This document shows positions 9,836 to 18,327 of a DNA stretch of 64,000 bases, piece by piece. The position numbers and the translations under genes are program-made. This DNA is from Serratia sp. M24T3 (GTDB lineage: Bacteria > Pseudomonadota > Gammaproteobacteria > Enterobacterales > Enterobacteriaceae), in contig NZ_AJHJ01000002.1 of the NCBI RefSeq assembly GCF_000257645.1, positions 302,912 to 366,911 on the forward strand, written 5' to 3'. The notes beneath the pieces are model-generated. The model saw only the letters and a program-made list of their open reading frames with translations, had not been told where the DNA came from and made no database searches. The first letter of the stretch is position 1; each line of letters begins with the position of its first letter.

Positions 9836-10852
9836 CTACCCCACTCTGCCAATACGCGGGTCAATCCACACGTAAAGTAAATCTACCAACAGGTTCACCA
9901 GCACATAGGCAAAAGACACCACCACTGCAAAGCCCATCACCGCAGGGAAATCAAGCGCCTGAATCGAACTGACGACATAAGCGCCCATGCCTGGCCAGGC
10001 AAAAACCGTCTCGGTTAATACTGCGCCGTACAACAAATCGCCCATGGCCAGCCCGAGAACGGTCACCGACGGAATTAACGCATTCGGCAACGCATGGCAG
10101 ATAATTACCCGCCAATGCGACAGCCCGTTGGCCCGCGCGGTGCGGATATAGTCTTCGCCCATCTGCTCAAGCATTGCCGAGCGAATCTGTCGCGCCACGA
10201 TCCCCATATGCACAAAGGCCAGCGTCAGCGCGGGCATCAGCAAATGTTGCAGGCTGTTAAGAAGCGCATCGCGATTGCCCGTCAAGATGGAATCGATAAC
10301 ATAAAAGCCGGTGATGTGGGTCGGCGGGTCCATCCAGTCATCAAGGCGTCCGCCGCCCGGCAGCATATTCAGATGGCCGTAGAACAAAATAATCACCCCC
10401 AGGCCAAGCCAAAACGCAGGCGTCGAAATCCCGATTACCGACATCATGCGCACCAGGTGGTCCGGCAGTTTGTTACGATAGACCGCCGAGAGCACGCCGA
10501 GTGGAATACCAAGGATAATCGCCAGCACCAGAGCGCTCAGTGCCAGTTCTAACGTCGCGGGGAAAAAGGTCCGCAGGTCTTCCAGCACCGGCCTGCCGGT
10601 ACGAATCGAGGTGCCAAGATTGCCGTGCAGCAGATCAATTACGTAGCGATAAAACTGCACGTACAGCGGCTGATCCAGCCCCAACTGCTGACGCATGTGC
10701 AGCACCATTTCATTACTTGCACGATCGCCGGCCAGCAATCTCGCCGGGTCACCGGGGATCATGTGTGAAATAATAAAAGTAATGACACACACACCGGCCA
10801 TTACTAAAACCAGCCCCCAGCAGCGCTGGCGAATAATGGTCCAAAAAGTCAT
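9836..10852 (-). CDS. ddpB: dipeptide ABC transporter permease DdpB
   Basis: Inner-membrane permease partner of DdpC, 338 residues. It has the N-terminal helix typical of DppB/OppB (LVLVMAGVCVITFIISHMIPGDPARLLAG), the large periplasmic loop, and the EAA-like coupling loop RTARANGLSHWRVIICHALPN. Closest to E. coli DdpB by position and sequence. It is separated from ddpA by 81 bp containing a stable hairpin, which may lower expression of the membrane and ATPase genes relative to the binding protein. Confidence 0.93.
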   Translation of the reverse strand: MTFWTIIRQRCWGLVLVMAGVCVITFIISHMIPGDPARLLAGDRASNEMVLHMRQQLGLDQPLYVQFYRYVIDLLHGNLGTSIRTGRPVLEDLRTFFPATLELALSALVLAIILGIPLGVLSAVYRNKLPDHLVRMMSVIGISTPAFWLGLGVIILFYGHLNMLPGGGRLDDWMDPPTHITGFYVIDSILTGNRDALLNSLQHLLMPALTLAFVHMGIVARQIRSAMLEQMGEDYIRTARANGLSHWRVIICHALPNALIPSVTVLGLAMGDLLYGAVLTETVFAWPGMGAYVVSSIQALDFPAVMGFAVVVSFAYVLVNLLVDLLYVWIDPRIGRVG

Positions 10853-10871
10853 AACGTTCCCCTGAACAAAG

Positions 10872-10893
10872 CACCGGAGCTACTGCCCCGGTG
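10872..10893 (-). other. intercistronic hairpin between ddpA and ddpB
   Basis: CACCGG (10872-10877) is the exact reverse complement of CCGGTG (10888-10893) with a 10-nt loop. It sits in the 81 bp gap between the binding-protein gene and the first permease gene. Such hairpins often protect the upstream message or partly terminate transcription, giving more binding protein than permease. There is no T-run in the direction of transcription, so it is not a full terminator. Confidence 0.5.
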
Positions 10894-10933
10894 TCATGGC
10901 AAATTTCAGCCAGTGTCGGCAATTCATTCAAAC

Positions 10934-12535
10934 TTACTGCTTGCTCATCTGCGCCACGTTGAACACCTGCTCCAGCATCGGATTGAAAACAAAGCCTTTC
11001 ACGTCTTTGTTCATCGCTACCTGATAGTTTTTCTGGAACAGGTAAACGTAGGCCGCCTGGTCGATAACAATTTTCTGCGCCTGCTGGTAATAATCAGTAC
11101 GCTGTTTCTGATCGGTGACTGATACTGCTTTCTTCAACAGATCATCAACCTGCGGATTGGAATAGAACGAGCGGTTACCCGGCAGCCCCTTCTTGTCAGA
11201 CTCGAACCAGTAGTTCATAAACATGTACGGGTCGGCAAAATCCGGACTCCAGTTACCGATAGATATGTCGTAATCGCCTTGCCCGATGCGGTCACGCATG
11301 GTGGCGTTTGCCAGTTTTTCGAGCTTCACTTTCACCCCGGCGGTTGCCAGGCTAGCCTGAACGGAAAGCGCGATCGGTTCCCAGTTCGGATCACTGTCGG
11401 AATAGAGAAAATCTAATGTATCCGGCTGCGGTTTCACCTTGGCGAGATCGGCTTTGGCCTTGGTCATATCGTTGCTGTACTGCATGGCTTTCGGATCATA
11501 ACCCCACATACCATCGGGGATCGGGCCGCGCATCTGTTTGGCGTTGCCGCCGAGAATACCCTTCACCATGCCTTGATAATCCACCGCGTAAGACACCGCG
11601 CGGCGCAGGTCGACATTGCTCATCGCACCTTTGGCATTGTTGAGATACAGGTAAGTCACGCGCAACGACGGATACTCATTTACCGCGACTTTATTTTCCT
11701 GCTTCAGTGCTGCTAGCTGGTCGATAGGCAGCGAATCGGCAATATCCAAGTCGCCGCGAGACAGCTGCAAACGACGGCTGGAGCTTTCACCGATAATTTT
11801 CACCGTCACACGTTTGAAAGCCGGCTTTGGTCCGTTGTAATAAGGATTCGGCACCAGAACCAACTGCTGACCTTTCTCCCAGCGATCCAGCTTGTAAGGG
11901 CCGGAGCCAGCCGTGTGGTTCGACATCCAGGCTTTACCGCCATCGGCTGGATTCCCTCTGGCAATCGCCGGGTTAACAATTCCTGCACCATCGTTAGCCA
12001 ATGTGTAAAGGAACGGCGCGAATGGAGTTTTCAGGGTAAAACGCACAGTCATCGGGTCAACCACCGAGACCTGCATGTCTTTCGGGAAAGCCTCGGAAGG
12101 TCCCTGAGCGATTTTCATCAGACGATCGAACGACCATTTCACCGCATCGGCATTCACCTCGGACCCGTCATCAAATTTAGCGCCCGGTTTGAGTTTGAAG
12201 GTCCATACCAATTGATCCGGCGAAGCGGTCCAGCTAGCGGCAAGATCGCCCTCGACTTGAGTCGATCCTTTACCGCCTTCGGTTTTATACCCCACCAGAC
12301 GCTGATACGCCGGATAAGTCACCGTCCAGTCATTGTTATCAATGGTTACGGCCGGGTCCAAGGTCTGCGGATCAGCCGCTTTACCAATCACCAGCATATC
12401 TTTCGGGACGGCAGCCTGCGCCTGCAAACTTATCCCCGATAGTGCTAGTATCACGGCACCTGCCAGCGTTGTTTTTTTGATTAACGCTTTATTAAATAAT
12501 GATTTTGCTGCGGTCTTTGCTGTAATAGTCGACAT
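10934..12535 (-). CDS. ddpA: periplasmic dipeptide-binding protein DdpA
   Basis: Periplasmic solute-binding protein (SBP family 5) that captures D-Ala-D-Ala and delivers it to DdpBCDF. The 533-residue precursor has a signal peptide with a basic start, a hydrophobic stretch (TTLAGAVILALSG) and a likely cleavage after LQAQA near residue 41. The mature part starts VPKDMLVIGKAADPQTLDP, as in other dipeptide-binding proteins. The ATG at 12535 follows AGGAG at 7 nt; the longer TTG form from 12580 lacks such a site. It is the second gene of the operon, 48 bp after ddpX. Confidence 0.93.
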   Translation of the reverse strand: MSTITAKTAAKSLFNKALIKKTTLAGAVILALSGISLQAQAAVPKDMLVIGKAADPQTLDPAVTIDNNDWTVTYPAYQRLVGYKTEGGKGSTQVEGDLAASWTASPDQLVWTFKLKPGAKFDDGSEVNADAVKWSFDRLMKIAQGPSEAFPKDMQVSVVDPMTVRFTLKTPFAPFLYTLANDGAGIVNPAIARGNPADGGKAWMSNHTAGSGPYKLDRWEKGQQLVLVPNPYYNGPKPAFKRVTVKIIGESSSRRLQLSRGDLDIADSLPIDQLAALKQENKVAVNEYPSLRVTYLYLNNAKGAMSNVDLRRAVSYAVDYQGMVKGILGGNAKQMRGPIPDGMWGYDPKAMQYSNDMTKAKADLAKVKPQPDTLDFLYSDSDPNWEPIALSVQASLATAGVKVKLEKLANATMRDRIGQGDYDISIGNWSPDFADPYMFMNYWFESDKKGLPGNRSFYSNPQVDDLLKKAVSVTDQKQRTDYYQQAQKIVIDQAAYVYLFQKNYQVAMNKDVKGFVFNPMLEQVFNVAQMSKQ

Positions 12536-12583
12536 CTGCAAACTCCTGGTATCTAAGGTAGCAACGATGAAAAATGCCAAGGA

Positions 12584-13159
12584 TCAGGCAAGGTGTTTTG
12601 ACGGATAGCAGTCAAATATATCTTCCAAAAGCGGATAGGAAATAGAATCTGGCAGCTCGAAGTGCCACCATTCGGTGGGCATCCCGATAAAGCCACCTGC
12701 CGCCATCACTGCGTTAAGTAGCAAACGGTTGCGCTGGATTTCGGCAGGCAGGTGCGGATAAAACGGATGCGATCGCTCGGTCATTTCATCGAAACCCGCG
12801 CCCATATCCAGCTCGTGGCCCTGCTCGTCAATTAATGTCAAATCTATGGCAACGCCACGGCTGTGGTGTGAACCAATGCTGATATCGGCCACATAATCAG
12901 GATTTGGCAAGACGGCCCAAAACACCTTTTGCGCCTGTTTCGGTCGATAAGCATCGAAAATTTTGAGATTGAAACCAGCCAATTTTGCAACGTCAAAACA
13001 GCGCACTAATGCTTTAGCGGCATCAGGATGCAGCAGGCAGCGGTTTTCACAGTAAACAACGTGGCCGGTAAGGTTATCGTCGGTGGCATACTTCATATCA
13101 ATAACCGCTTCAGGTAAAAGCGTGACCACATCAACTAGCGTGATATCTTGTTCTTTCAT
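12584..13159 (-). CDS. ddpX: D-alanyl-D-alanine dipeptidase
   Basis: Zinc peptidase that hydrolyses D-Ala-D-Ala so the cell can use cell-wall dipeptide as carbon or nitrogen source. The 191-residue protein carries the VanX-family residues: SHHSRGVAID (zinc ligands H99 and D106) and EWWHFEL (catalytic E163, zinc ligand H166). There is no signal peptide, so it acts in the cytoplasm after import, as in E. coli DdpX. It is not evidence of vancomycin resistance: VanX homologues in Gram-negative bacteria are metabolic, and no vanH or vanA lies near. First structural gene after the RpiR-type regulator. Confidence 0.95.
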   Translation of the reverse strand: MKEQDITLVDVVTLLPEAVIDMKYATDDNLTGHVVYCENRCLLHPDAAKALVRCFDVAKLAGFNLKIFDAYRPKQAQKVFWAVLPNPDYVADISIGSHHSRGVAIDLTLIDEQGHELDMGAGFDEMTERSHPFYPHLPAEIQRNRLLLNAVMAAGGFIGMPTEWWHFELPDSISYPLLEDIFDCYPSKHLA

Positions 13160-13217
13160 AATGATTTTCTACTGCCCCTGTTGAAAAATAATATTGTTGC
13201 CGGGAGGTTTTTACCCT

Positions 13218-14093
13218 TCAGGACTCAAACTGTCCGAACTCTTTTTGCAGTACCCGATTGGTCGCCAGCCTCTGCTCTACCTCGTCGCCGCGCAGCTCAA
13301 GCACTGACGAGCACAGCAGGTTAAACAGGCAACTCAGCGGGGCCATCGAATCCCAGAATTGGCCGGTATCGGTCTTTATTTGCAGCAAATCCACCGGATA
13401 ATCGTGCGCCCACGGGCAGTAAATATCGGTGATTAACCCCACCCGCAGACCGCGATCGCAAGCGGCCTTGCAGTATTTCTGTGCGATCACCGAATAGGCA
13501 CGGGTATCGCTGACGATAAGGTACGGTGAGGCGAACTCCGAGTTCAGCGACTCAACGTAGGTGCCCGACTGGCCGTCAGCGAAATAAACCTGAGGCCGCA
13601 AATATTCCAGATTGCTGTAAAACGTGTTGGCAATCCCGCGCAGCGACTGAATACCAAGGATAAACACCGCATCGGCCTCGGCCAGACCTCGGCTGACATT
13701 GGCAAAACTGTCACTTTGCGCCAACTGATATACGTGCTGGATAGCTTCCAGTTCCAGCGTCAGACCTTGCTGGAGCTTTTCCTGCCGCGGCTGTTTACTG
13801 CGTTGGCGATAAGCGCCGAGGCGATCGGTCACCACCCACGGCTGATAAAGCGCCCCACTACTTTGCTGGCGCAGGGTTTGCTTGAAGTCATCAAGGTTGC
13901 GATAACCCAGACTGCGCAGATAGCGGCCAACGGAAATTCCGCTGGTGGCAGCGCTGCGAGCAATGCTGTCAGCAGTTTCAAAGGGGATCTGCGCGAGATT
14001 CGCCAGCAGATAACCGGCAATTCGTTTACCCGTCGGCGTCTGTCCGGCAAACGAGCCTTGAATTTGTGCGATCACGTCCAGATTATCTGCCAT
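13218..14093 (-). CDS. RpiR/MurR-family transcriptional regulator of the ddp operon
   Basis: A 291-residue regulator with an N-terminal RpiR-type helix-turn-helix (about residues 20-80: SIARSAATSGISVGRYLRSLGYRNLDDFK) and a C-terminal SIS sugar-phosphate-binding domain (about 120-270), including the DAVFILGIQSLRGIANTF strand-loop. RpiR proteins sense phosphorylated sugars or cell-wall intermediates such as MurNAc-6-phosphate, which would suit control of a cell-wall dipeptide operon. It lies 58 bp upstream of ddpX on the same strand and is probably co-transcribed and autoregulated through the palindrome at 14101-14153. I use the ATG at 14093; an in-frame TTG at 14117 would lie inside that palindrome. 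Confidence 0.85.
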   Translation of the reverse strand: MADNLDVIAQIQGSFAGQTPTGKRIAGYLLANLAQIPFETADSIARSAATSGISVGRYLRSLGYRNLDDFKQTLRQQSSGALYQPWVVTDRLGAYRQRSKQPRQEKLQQGLTLELEAIQHVYQLAQSDSFANVSRGLAEADAVFILGIQSLRGIANTFYSNLEYLRPQVYFADGQSGTYVESLNSEFASPYLIVSDTRAYSVIAQKYCKAACDRGLRVGLITDIYCPWAHDYPVDLLQIKTDTGQFWDSMAPLSCLFNLLCSSVLELRGDEVEQRLATNRVLQKEFGQFES

Positions 14094-14100
14094 AAGCCCC

Positions 14101-14153
14101 TGTTGCTTTGTTATCAACTTAACAATTCTTGTTAGTGAGGTAACAAAGCAACA
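14101..14153 (-). promoter_or_regulatory. nested palindrome, probable operator of the RpiR-type regulator
   Basis: TGTTGCTTTGTTA (14101-14113) and TAACAAAGCAACA (14141-14153) form a perfect 13-bp inverted repeat with a 27-bp spacer. Inside the spacer a second perfect palindrome, TAACAA-TTC-TTGTTA, occupies 14120-14134. The shared TAACAA element occurs in both. The block is directly upstream of the regulator start codon, where an autoregulatory operator would be expected. Confidence 0.6.
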
Positions 14154-14328
14154 GCTATGCCAATTTTATAGGCGCACAAAAAATAGGGAGAAAATCTGTT
14201 TTAAATCAGCAAAAAATCAGGAATTAATCAGCTTAAAGGCGTGGACTTTCAGAAATTTCGAGGATTTGGCGAGTCATAGGGCTAAACGATATGCACGTAA
14301 AATAAGCAACCACTCACAAAACAGGTGC

Positions 14329-14360
14329 AAACCCTCCGGCTCGTTCGCCAGAGAGTTTTT
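14329..14360 (-). terminator. intrinsic terminator of the M20 amidohydrolase gene
   Basis: Read on the minus strand, AAACTCTCTGGC pairs with GCCGGAGGGTTT around a 6-nt loop, giving a 12-bp stem with two G-U pairs. It lies 17-48 bases beyond the stop of the minus-strand amidohydrolase gene. The trailing T-run is short. Confidence 0.6.
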
Positions 14361-14376
14361 ATTAAAGGAGACAATA

Positions 14377-15534
14377 TCAGGCAGGATTTATTTCAAGAGT
14401 TTTTTCGTTCAGCAGGGTTAAGGCTTGCTCGGCGAGGTGACTAAAATATTCTGCTGCCGGAGCAAGCAGAGTTTCATCTGGATTAAAACCTTCATGGTGC
14501 AAACCAAACTCACTGTCGCTGCCAATGCTGACAAAGGCACCGGGGACATTTTGCAAATAAATGGCAAAATCTTCGCCACCAAGGTGCAAATCTGCGGTGC
14601 GAACCTCATATCCCGCGTCTTTTGCCACTTCAGATGCCACACGCGCCCAGTTTTTATCATTGATTAACACTGGTGGGCCCGCCGTCCAGCTCACGTCAGC
14701 GCTGCCGCCACTGGCCTCGACCAGGCTCTTGACCAGATGATTGACGCGCTGCTGCACTTGCTCACGCACTTTTACATCATGAGTGCGCAAGGTTCCGCCA
14801 AACATCACGTTTTCAGGCAATACGTTCCAGGTTTTCCCTGCATCAATACGGGTCACGGACAGCACAAGACTGTCGAGAGTATTAAAGCTGCGGCTGGTGA
14901 GGGCCTGCAAAGCCTGAATCACCTGACTGGTCAGTACAATGGTATCGATACCTTGCTCGGGATGCGCCGCATGCGCCCCTTTACCGTGAATATTGATAAT
15001 AAAACGATCGGCATTGGCATAGAATGCGCCGCCGCGAGTGGCAAAGGTTCCTACTGGCAAACCGGGTTCATTGTGCATACCAAAAATTGCCTGCACGCCT
15101 TCCAGCGCCCCGGCTTTAATAAACTGTTTCGCGCCGGTGCAGTTTTCTTCACCCGGCTGAAAGAATAAACGTACTCTGCCCGGTAACCGGTCTTCACGCG
15201 CCTTAAGCTGCATTGCCGCACCAAGGATTACCGAGGTGTGAACGTCGTGACCGCAGGCGTGCATGACTCCGGCATGTTGCGAGGCGAAAGGAAGTCGGGT
15301 TTGTTCATGAATAGGCAGCGCATCGATATCAGCGCGCAGGGCAATCAGCGATTCGCCGTGGCCGATTTCGGCAATCACGCCGGTTTGAACAGGATAATCC
15401 AGAATGCGGATCCCGGCATTTTCAAGCCATCCGCGAATACGTGCGGTAGTGGCCTGTTCCTGATTCGACAGCTCAGGCCAGGTGTGCAGAGTTCTGCGCC
15501 AGTTAATTAGCTGCGCAGAAAAATTGTTGCTCAT
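14377..15534 (-). CDS. M20-family amidohydrolase (N-acyl amino acid / hippurate hydrolase type)
   Basis: Cytoplasmic metallo-amidohydrolase of the M20D subfamily, 385 residues. Di-metal ligands are visible in MHACGHDVHTS, FQPGEENCTGAKQ (catalytic Glu pair), FGMHNEPG, and the C-terminal GLHHEGF. Such enzymes release amino acids from N-acyl or N-benzoyl amino acids; the exact substrate is not shown by sequence. The ATG at 15534 has GGAGG seven bases upstream, while a longer frame to 15720 lacks support. It is divergent from a close paralogue with about 230 bp between the starts. Confidence 0.85.
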   Translation of the reverse strand: MSNNFSAQLINWRRTLHTWPELSNQEQATTARIRGWLENAGIRILDYPVQTGVIAEIGHGESLIALRADIDALPIHEQTRLPFASQHAGVMHACGHDVHTSVILGAAMQLKAREDRLPGRVRLFFQPGEENCTGAKQFIKAGALEGVQAIFGMHNEPGLPVGTFATRGGAFYANADRFIINIHGKGAHAAHPEQGIDTIVLTSQVIQALQALTSRSFNTLDSLVLSVTRIDAGKTWNVLPENVMFGGTLRTHDVKVREQVQQRVNHLVKSLVEASGGSADVSWTAGPPVLINDKNWARVASEVAKDAGYEVRTADLHLGGEDFAIYLQNVPGAFVSIGSDSEFGLHHEGFNPDETLLAPAAEYFSHLAEQALTLLNEKTLEINPA

Positions 15535-15762
15535 GCGTTTCCTCCAGAATCTGGCAATAGAACGAAGCAAGGTTCTCCATTTCTTGATTAGCGATATTGA
15601 ACGGACATTGGGCGGGAGTAAAACAACAATTTTGCGCAAGAGAATGATAAATCTGGCAATAGACATAGCTATTTTATGGCAAAGCTTATCGCAAATCGTT
15701 GGTTCACGCGCCATCGACATCTTTGGATGATGCTGTATTTAGCCCTAATAGACGAGGATGTC

Positions 15763-16890
15763 ATGACGGATACATTAATCAACCAGTTGGTGGCCTGGCG
15801 GCGCGAACTTCATCAGCACCCAGAACTGTCCAATCACGAATTTGCCACTACCGAACGCATCACTGCCTGGTTGAAACAGGCTGATATCCGCATTCTTCCT
15901 CTTAGGCTAAAAACCGGTGTCGTGGTCGAACTGGGTCATGGTGAACCTTTAATTGCGCTGCGAGCTGATATTGATGCGCTGCCGATTGAAGAGGCTACCT
16001 CCGTGGCGTTTTCATCCAAAAACAGCGGTGTGATGCACGCCTGCGGTCACGACGTTCACACCTCCGTAATGCTCGGCGTAGCTTATCGTTTGAAAGAAAA
16101 GGAGAAAACGCTCAAAGGTCGGGTGCGCATTCTGTTTCAGCCGGCAGAAGAGACCTTTAACGGCGCTCAGCAGTTGATCGACGCGGGAGCACTGGAAGGA
16201 GTTAAGGCTATTTTCGGCATGCATAACGCGCCTAATCTGCCGCTGGGGAAATTGATCACCCGTGGTGGTGCGTTTTATGCCAATGTCGATCGTTTTACTA
16301 TTAATATCAATGGCAAAGGGGCACATGCTGCACGCCCGCATGAAGGCATTGACTCGGTGGTAATCGGGAGCCAAATCGTCACGACGCTGCAAACGCTGGC
16401 GAGCCGGATTTATAGCTCTCAGGAATCGGTAGTCGTCAGCGTGACGCGCTTTACCGCAGGCAATACCTGGAATGTTCTTCCGCAAACAGTGGAACTGGAA
16501 GGCACAGTACGCACGCATAACGATTTGATTCGCAAAGAAATCCCTGACCGTATCCGATCGTTGATTAACGGCATTGCCAGCGGCTTTGGTGCAACGGCTA
16601 CCCTCGACTGGCAGCCGGGGCCACCTGCGTTGATTAATACGCCAGAGTGGGCAGAATTTGCGCTTTTAGTCGCCAAAGAACGTGGCTATGACACTGAAAT
16701 TGCTACACCACAGATGGGTGGTGAAGACTTTGCTTTCTACCTGCAACACGTTCCCGGCGCGTTTGTCAGCATTGGCAGCGCCAGCAAGTTCGGTTTACAT
16801 CATCCTTCTTTCGAACCCAATGAAGAGATTATCGAACCTGCGGTGGCCTATTTCACCGAGTTAGCCCAGAGAGCACTGCAAAAAATCTGA
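15763..16890 (+). CDS. M20-family amidohydrolase, paralogue of the divergent gene
   Basis: A 375-residue M20D amidohydrolase with the same motifs as its neighbour: MHACGHDVHTS, FQPAEETFNGAQQ, FGMHNAPN and GLHHPSF, plus a shared N-terminal pattern WRRELHQHPELSNHEF. The two proteins are alike along their whole length, so they probably arose by duplication with inversion, then diverged (GEEN versus AEET at the catalytic loop). I choose the ATG at 15763, after GAGGA at 15754-15758; upstream ATGs at 15676, 15727 and 15730 are less likely. A perfect GCGGGTA/TACCCGC repeat (16930-16946) follows the gene. Confidence 0.85.
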   Translation: MTDTLINQLVAWRRELHQHPELSNHEFATTERITAWLKQADIRILPLRLKTGVVVELGHGEPLIALRADIDALPIEEATSVAFSSKNSGVMHACGHDVHTSVMLGVAYRLKEKEKTLKGRVRILFQPAEETFNGAQQLIDAGALEGVKAIFGMHNAPNLPLGKLITRGGAFYANVDRFTININGKGAHAARPHEGIDSVVIGSQIVTTLQTLASRIYSSQESVVVSVTRFTAGNTWNVLPQTVELEGTVRTHNDLIRKEIPDRIRSLINGIASGFGATATLDWQPGPPALINTPEWAEFALLVAKERGYDTEIATPQMGGEDFAFYLQHVPGAFVSIGSASKFGLHHPSFEPNEEIIEPAVAYFTELAQRALQKI

Positions 16891-16929
16891 CGAGCAGCGG
16901 GAGACGGTAATCTTTGTTAACTTAAAACA

Positions 16930-16946
16930 GCGGGTAATTTACCCGC
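16930..16946. repeat. 17-bp palindrome after the second amidohydrolase
   Basis: GCGGGTA-ATT-TACCCGC is a perfect inverted repeat with a 3-nt centre. It is 40 bp past the amidohydrolase stop. There is no T-run on either side, so it may be a protein-binding site or a weak terminator for the gene upstream. Confidence 0.4.
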
Positions 16947-17017
16947 CCTGACTGGCCCTATGCTTTGGGTTTTGCCAAGATGTTTTAGTTAATAATTTTC
17001 ACTGAAGGGAATTGATT

Positions 17018-17578
17018 ATGACTGCCAACACCCCGCTGCACGCCGACCCGCTGGTTTGGGGCCACGGAAAAAACGTCTTCGAAGTCTTTCTCGAACCTAC
17101 CTGCCCGTTCTCGGTGCGCGCTTTTAACAAATTTGATGCGCTGTTGGAGGAGGTCGGTGAAGACAACATCACGCTGAAAATTCACCTGCAATCACAGCCG
17201 TGGCACATGTATTCCGGCGTGATTGTACGTTATATCCTCGCGGCATCTACCCTGCCCGACGGGAAAAAAGCCGCCAGGGCGGTATTGCAGGCAGTGGCCG
17301 ATCACCGCGAAGAATTTGAGTTTAAAGACCATTGCTCCGGGCCCAACATGGACGCGACACCAAACGACATTATTAATCGTCTGGAACAGTACAGCGGCGT
17401 TGACGCGCGCGAAGCATTTGCTCGTCCCGACTTGCAAAATGTCATTAAGTGGCACTGCAAATACTCGCGCCAAAATGGCATCCATGTTTCACCGACTTTT
17501 ATGATTAATGGATTGGTACAGGCTGATATCGGCAGCGGCGATGAAATTTCTTCCTGGGCAAAACGCATTCTGGGATAA
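17018..17578 (+). CDS. DsbA-family thioredoxin-fold protein with a single active-site cysteine
   Basis: A 186-residue thioredoxin-fold protein of the DsbA/thioredoxin_4 type without a signal peptide, so probably cytoplasmic. The active-site position reads EPTCPFS (C29): the second cysteine of the usual CxxC is serine. A likely cis-proline loop occurs near residue 155-160 (VSPTFMING). A one-cysteine site suggests a thiol transferase, isomerase or glutathione-type role rather than dithiol oxidation. The start is the ATG at 17018 behind GAAGGGA at 17004-17010. It stands alone between the amidohydrolase and the tRNA. Confidence 0.75.
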   Translation: MTANTPLHADPLVWGHGKNVFEVFLEPTCPFSVRAFNKFDALLEEVGEDNITLKIHLQSQPWHMYSGVIVRYILAASTLPDGKKAARAVLQAVADHREEFEFKDHCSGPNMDATPNDIINRLEQYSGVDAREAFARPDLQNVIKWHCKYSRQNGIHVSPTFMINGLVQADIGSGDEISSWAKRILG

Positions 17579-17670
17579 GCGCTTACGATAGAATTTTGCA
17601 CAAAATTCCGTTAAAACGGGGGCATTTGCCGATTTCTTCAACACTCAGACAGCTTTATGAAGAAAGGCCT

Positions 17671-17699
17671 TTGACAAGCCGAGCTACCCCCGTTAGTAT
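17671..17699 (+). promoter_or_regulatory. sigma-70 promoter of tRNA-Asn
   Basis: TTGACA at 17671-17676 and TAGTAT at 17694-17699 are separated by exactly 17 bp, 18 bp upstream of the tRNA. The stretch after the -10 box (TCGCCCC) is GC-rich, as in stringently controlled stable-RNA promoters. Confidence 0.75.
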
Positions 17700-17717
17700 T
17701 CGCCCCGTTCACACGAT

Positions 17718-17793
17718 TCCTCTGTAGTTCAGTCGGTAGAACGGCGGACTGTTAATCCGTATGTCACTGGTTCGAGTCCAGTCAGAGGAGCCA
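17718..17793 (+). tRNA. tRNA-Asn (anticodon GTT)
   Basis: A 76-nt cloverleaf with encoded CCA end. The acceptor stem TCCTCTG pairs with CAGAGGA, the anticodon loop is CTGTTAA with GTT at its centre, and the T-arm reads CTGGTTCGAGTCCAG. It is the same as the E. coli tRNA-Asn as I remember it. Asn tRNA genes are well-known integration targets (for example the Yersinia high-pathogenicity island), which is relevant to the AT-rich DNA that follows. Confidence 0.98.
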
Positions 17794-17800
17794 TATTTAG

Positions 17801-17836
17801 AAAAGCCCGCACAAGGAAACTTGCGCGGGCTTTTTG
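17801..17836 (+). terminator. intrinsic terminator after tRNA-Asn
   Basis: AGCCCGC(A)CAAG pairs with CTTG(C)GCGGGCT around a GAAA loop and is followed by TTTTTGCTTTT. Strong, textbook-shaped terminator starting 8 bp after the tRNA. Confidence 0.9.
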
Positions 17837-17839
17837 CTT

Positions 17840-18327
17840 TTCGAGCTTTTACCCTTGCTGCACGCGCCTTCGTCGGTTATTCACTCTTCTCGGCCTATCT
17901 TCAATTACCCCTCTGAATCGGGATAAATTGGGGGTCAGAAAGGGGGTCATGCTGGTTAGGTGACGGAGTGACCCCCAAATGTCTCTTAAAATCCATAAAA
18001 TCATTACATTATAACTATCCAAAAAACCCTTCAAAGCTTCCGCGAACAACTGGCACAAAATAGTTAAAATGAGACAGAAAAAGCGTCTTATTTGGATTAT
18101 TCACTCCTAGGTACGCTGAGATAAGACAAAACGCTTAGTACAAAATTTTAATTACTTGCGAAAATCTTACGATTAATCCCAAGCAACAATTAATAGCATA
18201 ATACTTCGATTTAAAGTAAATAACTTTCAAAACCTGCTACATTATATATAAAGCATCGAGCTGCTTAAGTTGATTTATAAAGATTTACTTATGAATCTTC
18301 CTTTAACTAATATTAGCGAGGCTTAAT
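17840..18327 (+). other. gene-free AT-rich stretch with probable scar of a P4-type integrase
   Basis: No intact gene. It contains two direct GGGGGTCA copies (17930-17937, 17942-17949) and the inverse TGACCCCC (17969-17976), followed at once by an ATG (17979) opening an 11-codon reading frame that starts MSLKIHKI. Integrases of the P4 family that sit beside tRNA genes commonly start MSLTDTKI and are preceded by this kind of GGGGTCA/TGACCCC arrangement, so I read this as the 5' remnant of a lost integrase. The rest (17990-18327) is AT-rich and probably carries the promoter of the next gene. Confidence 0.45.

Noticed and set aside
12584..13159. Vancomycin resistance gene (VanX)
   Set aside because: The enzyme is VanX-like but lies in a complete ddp transport operon with no vanH/vanA, so a nutrient role is far more likely.
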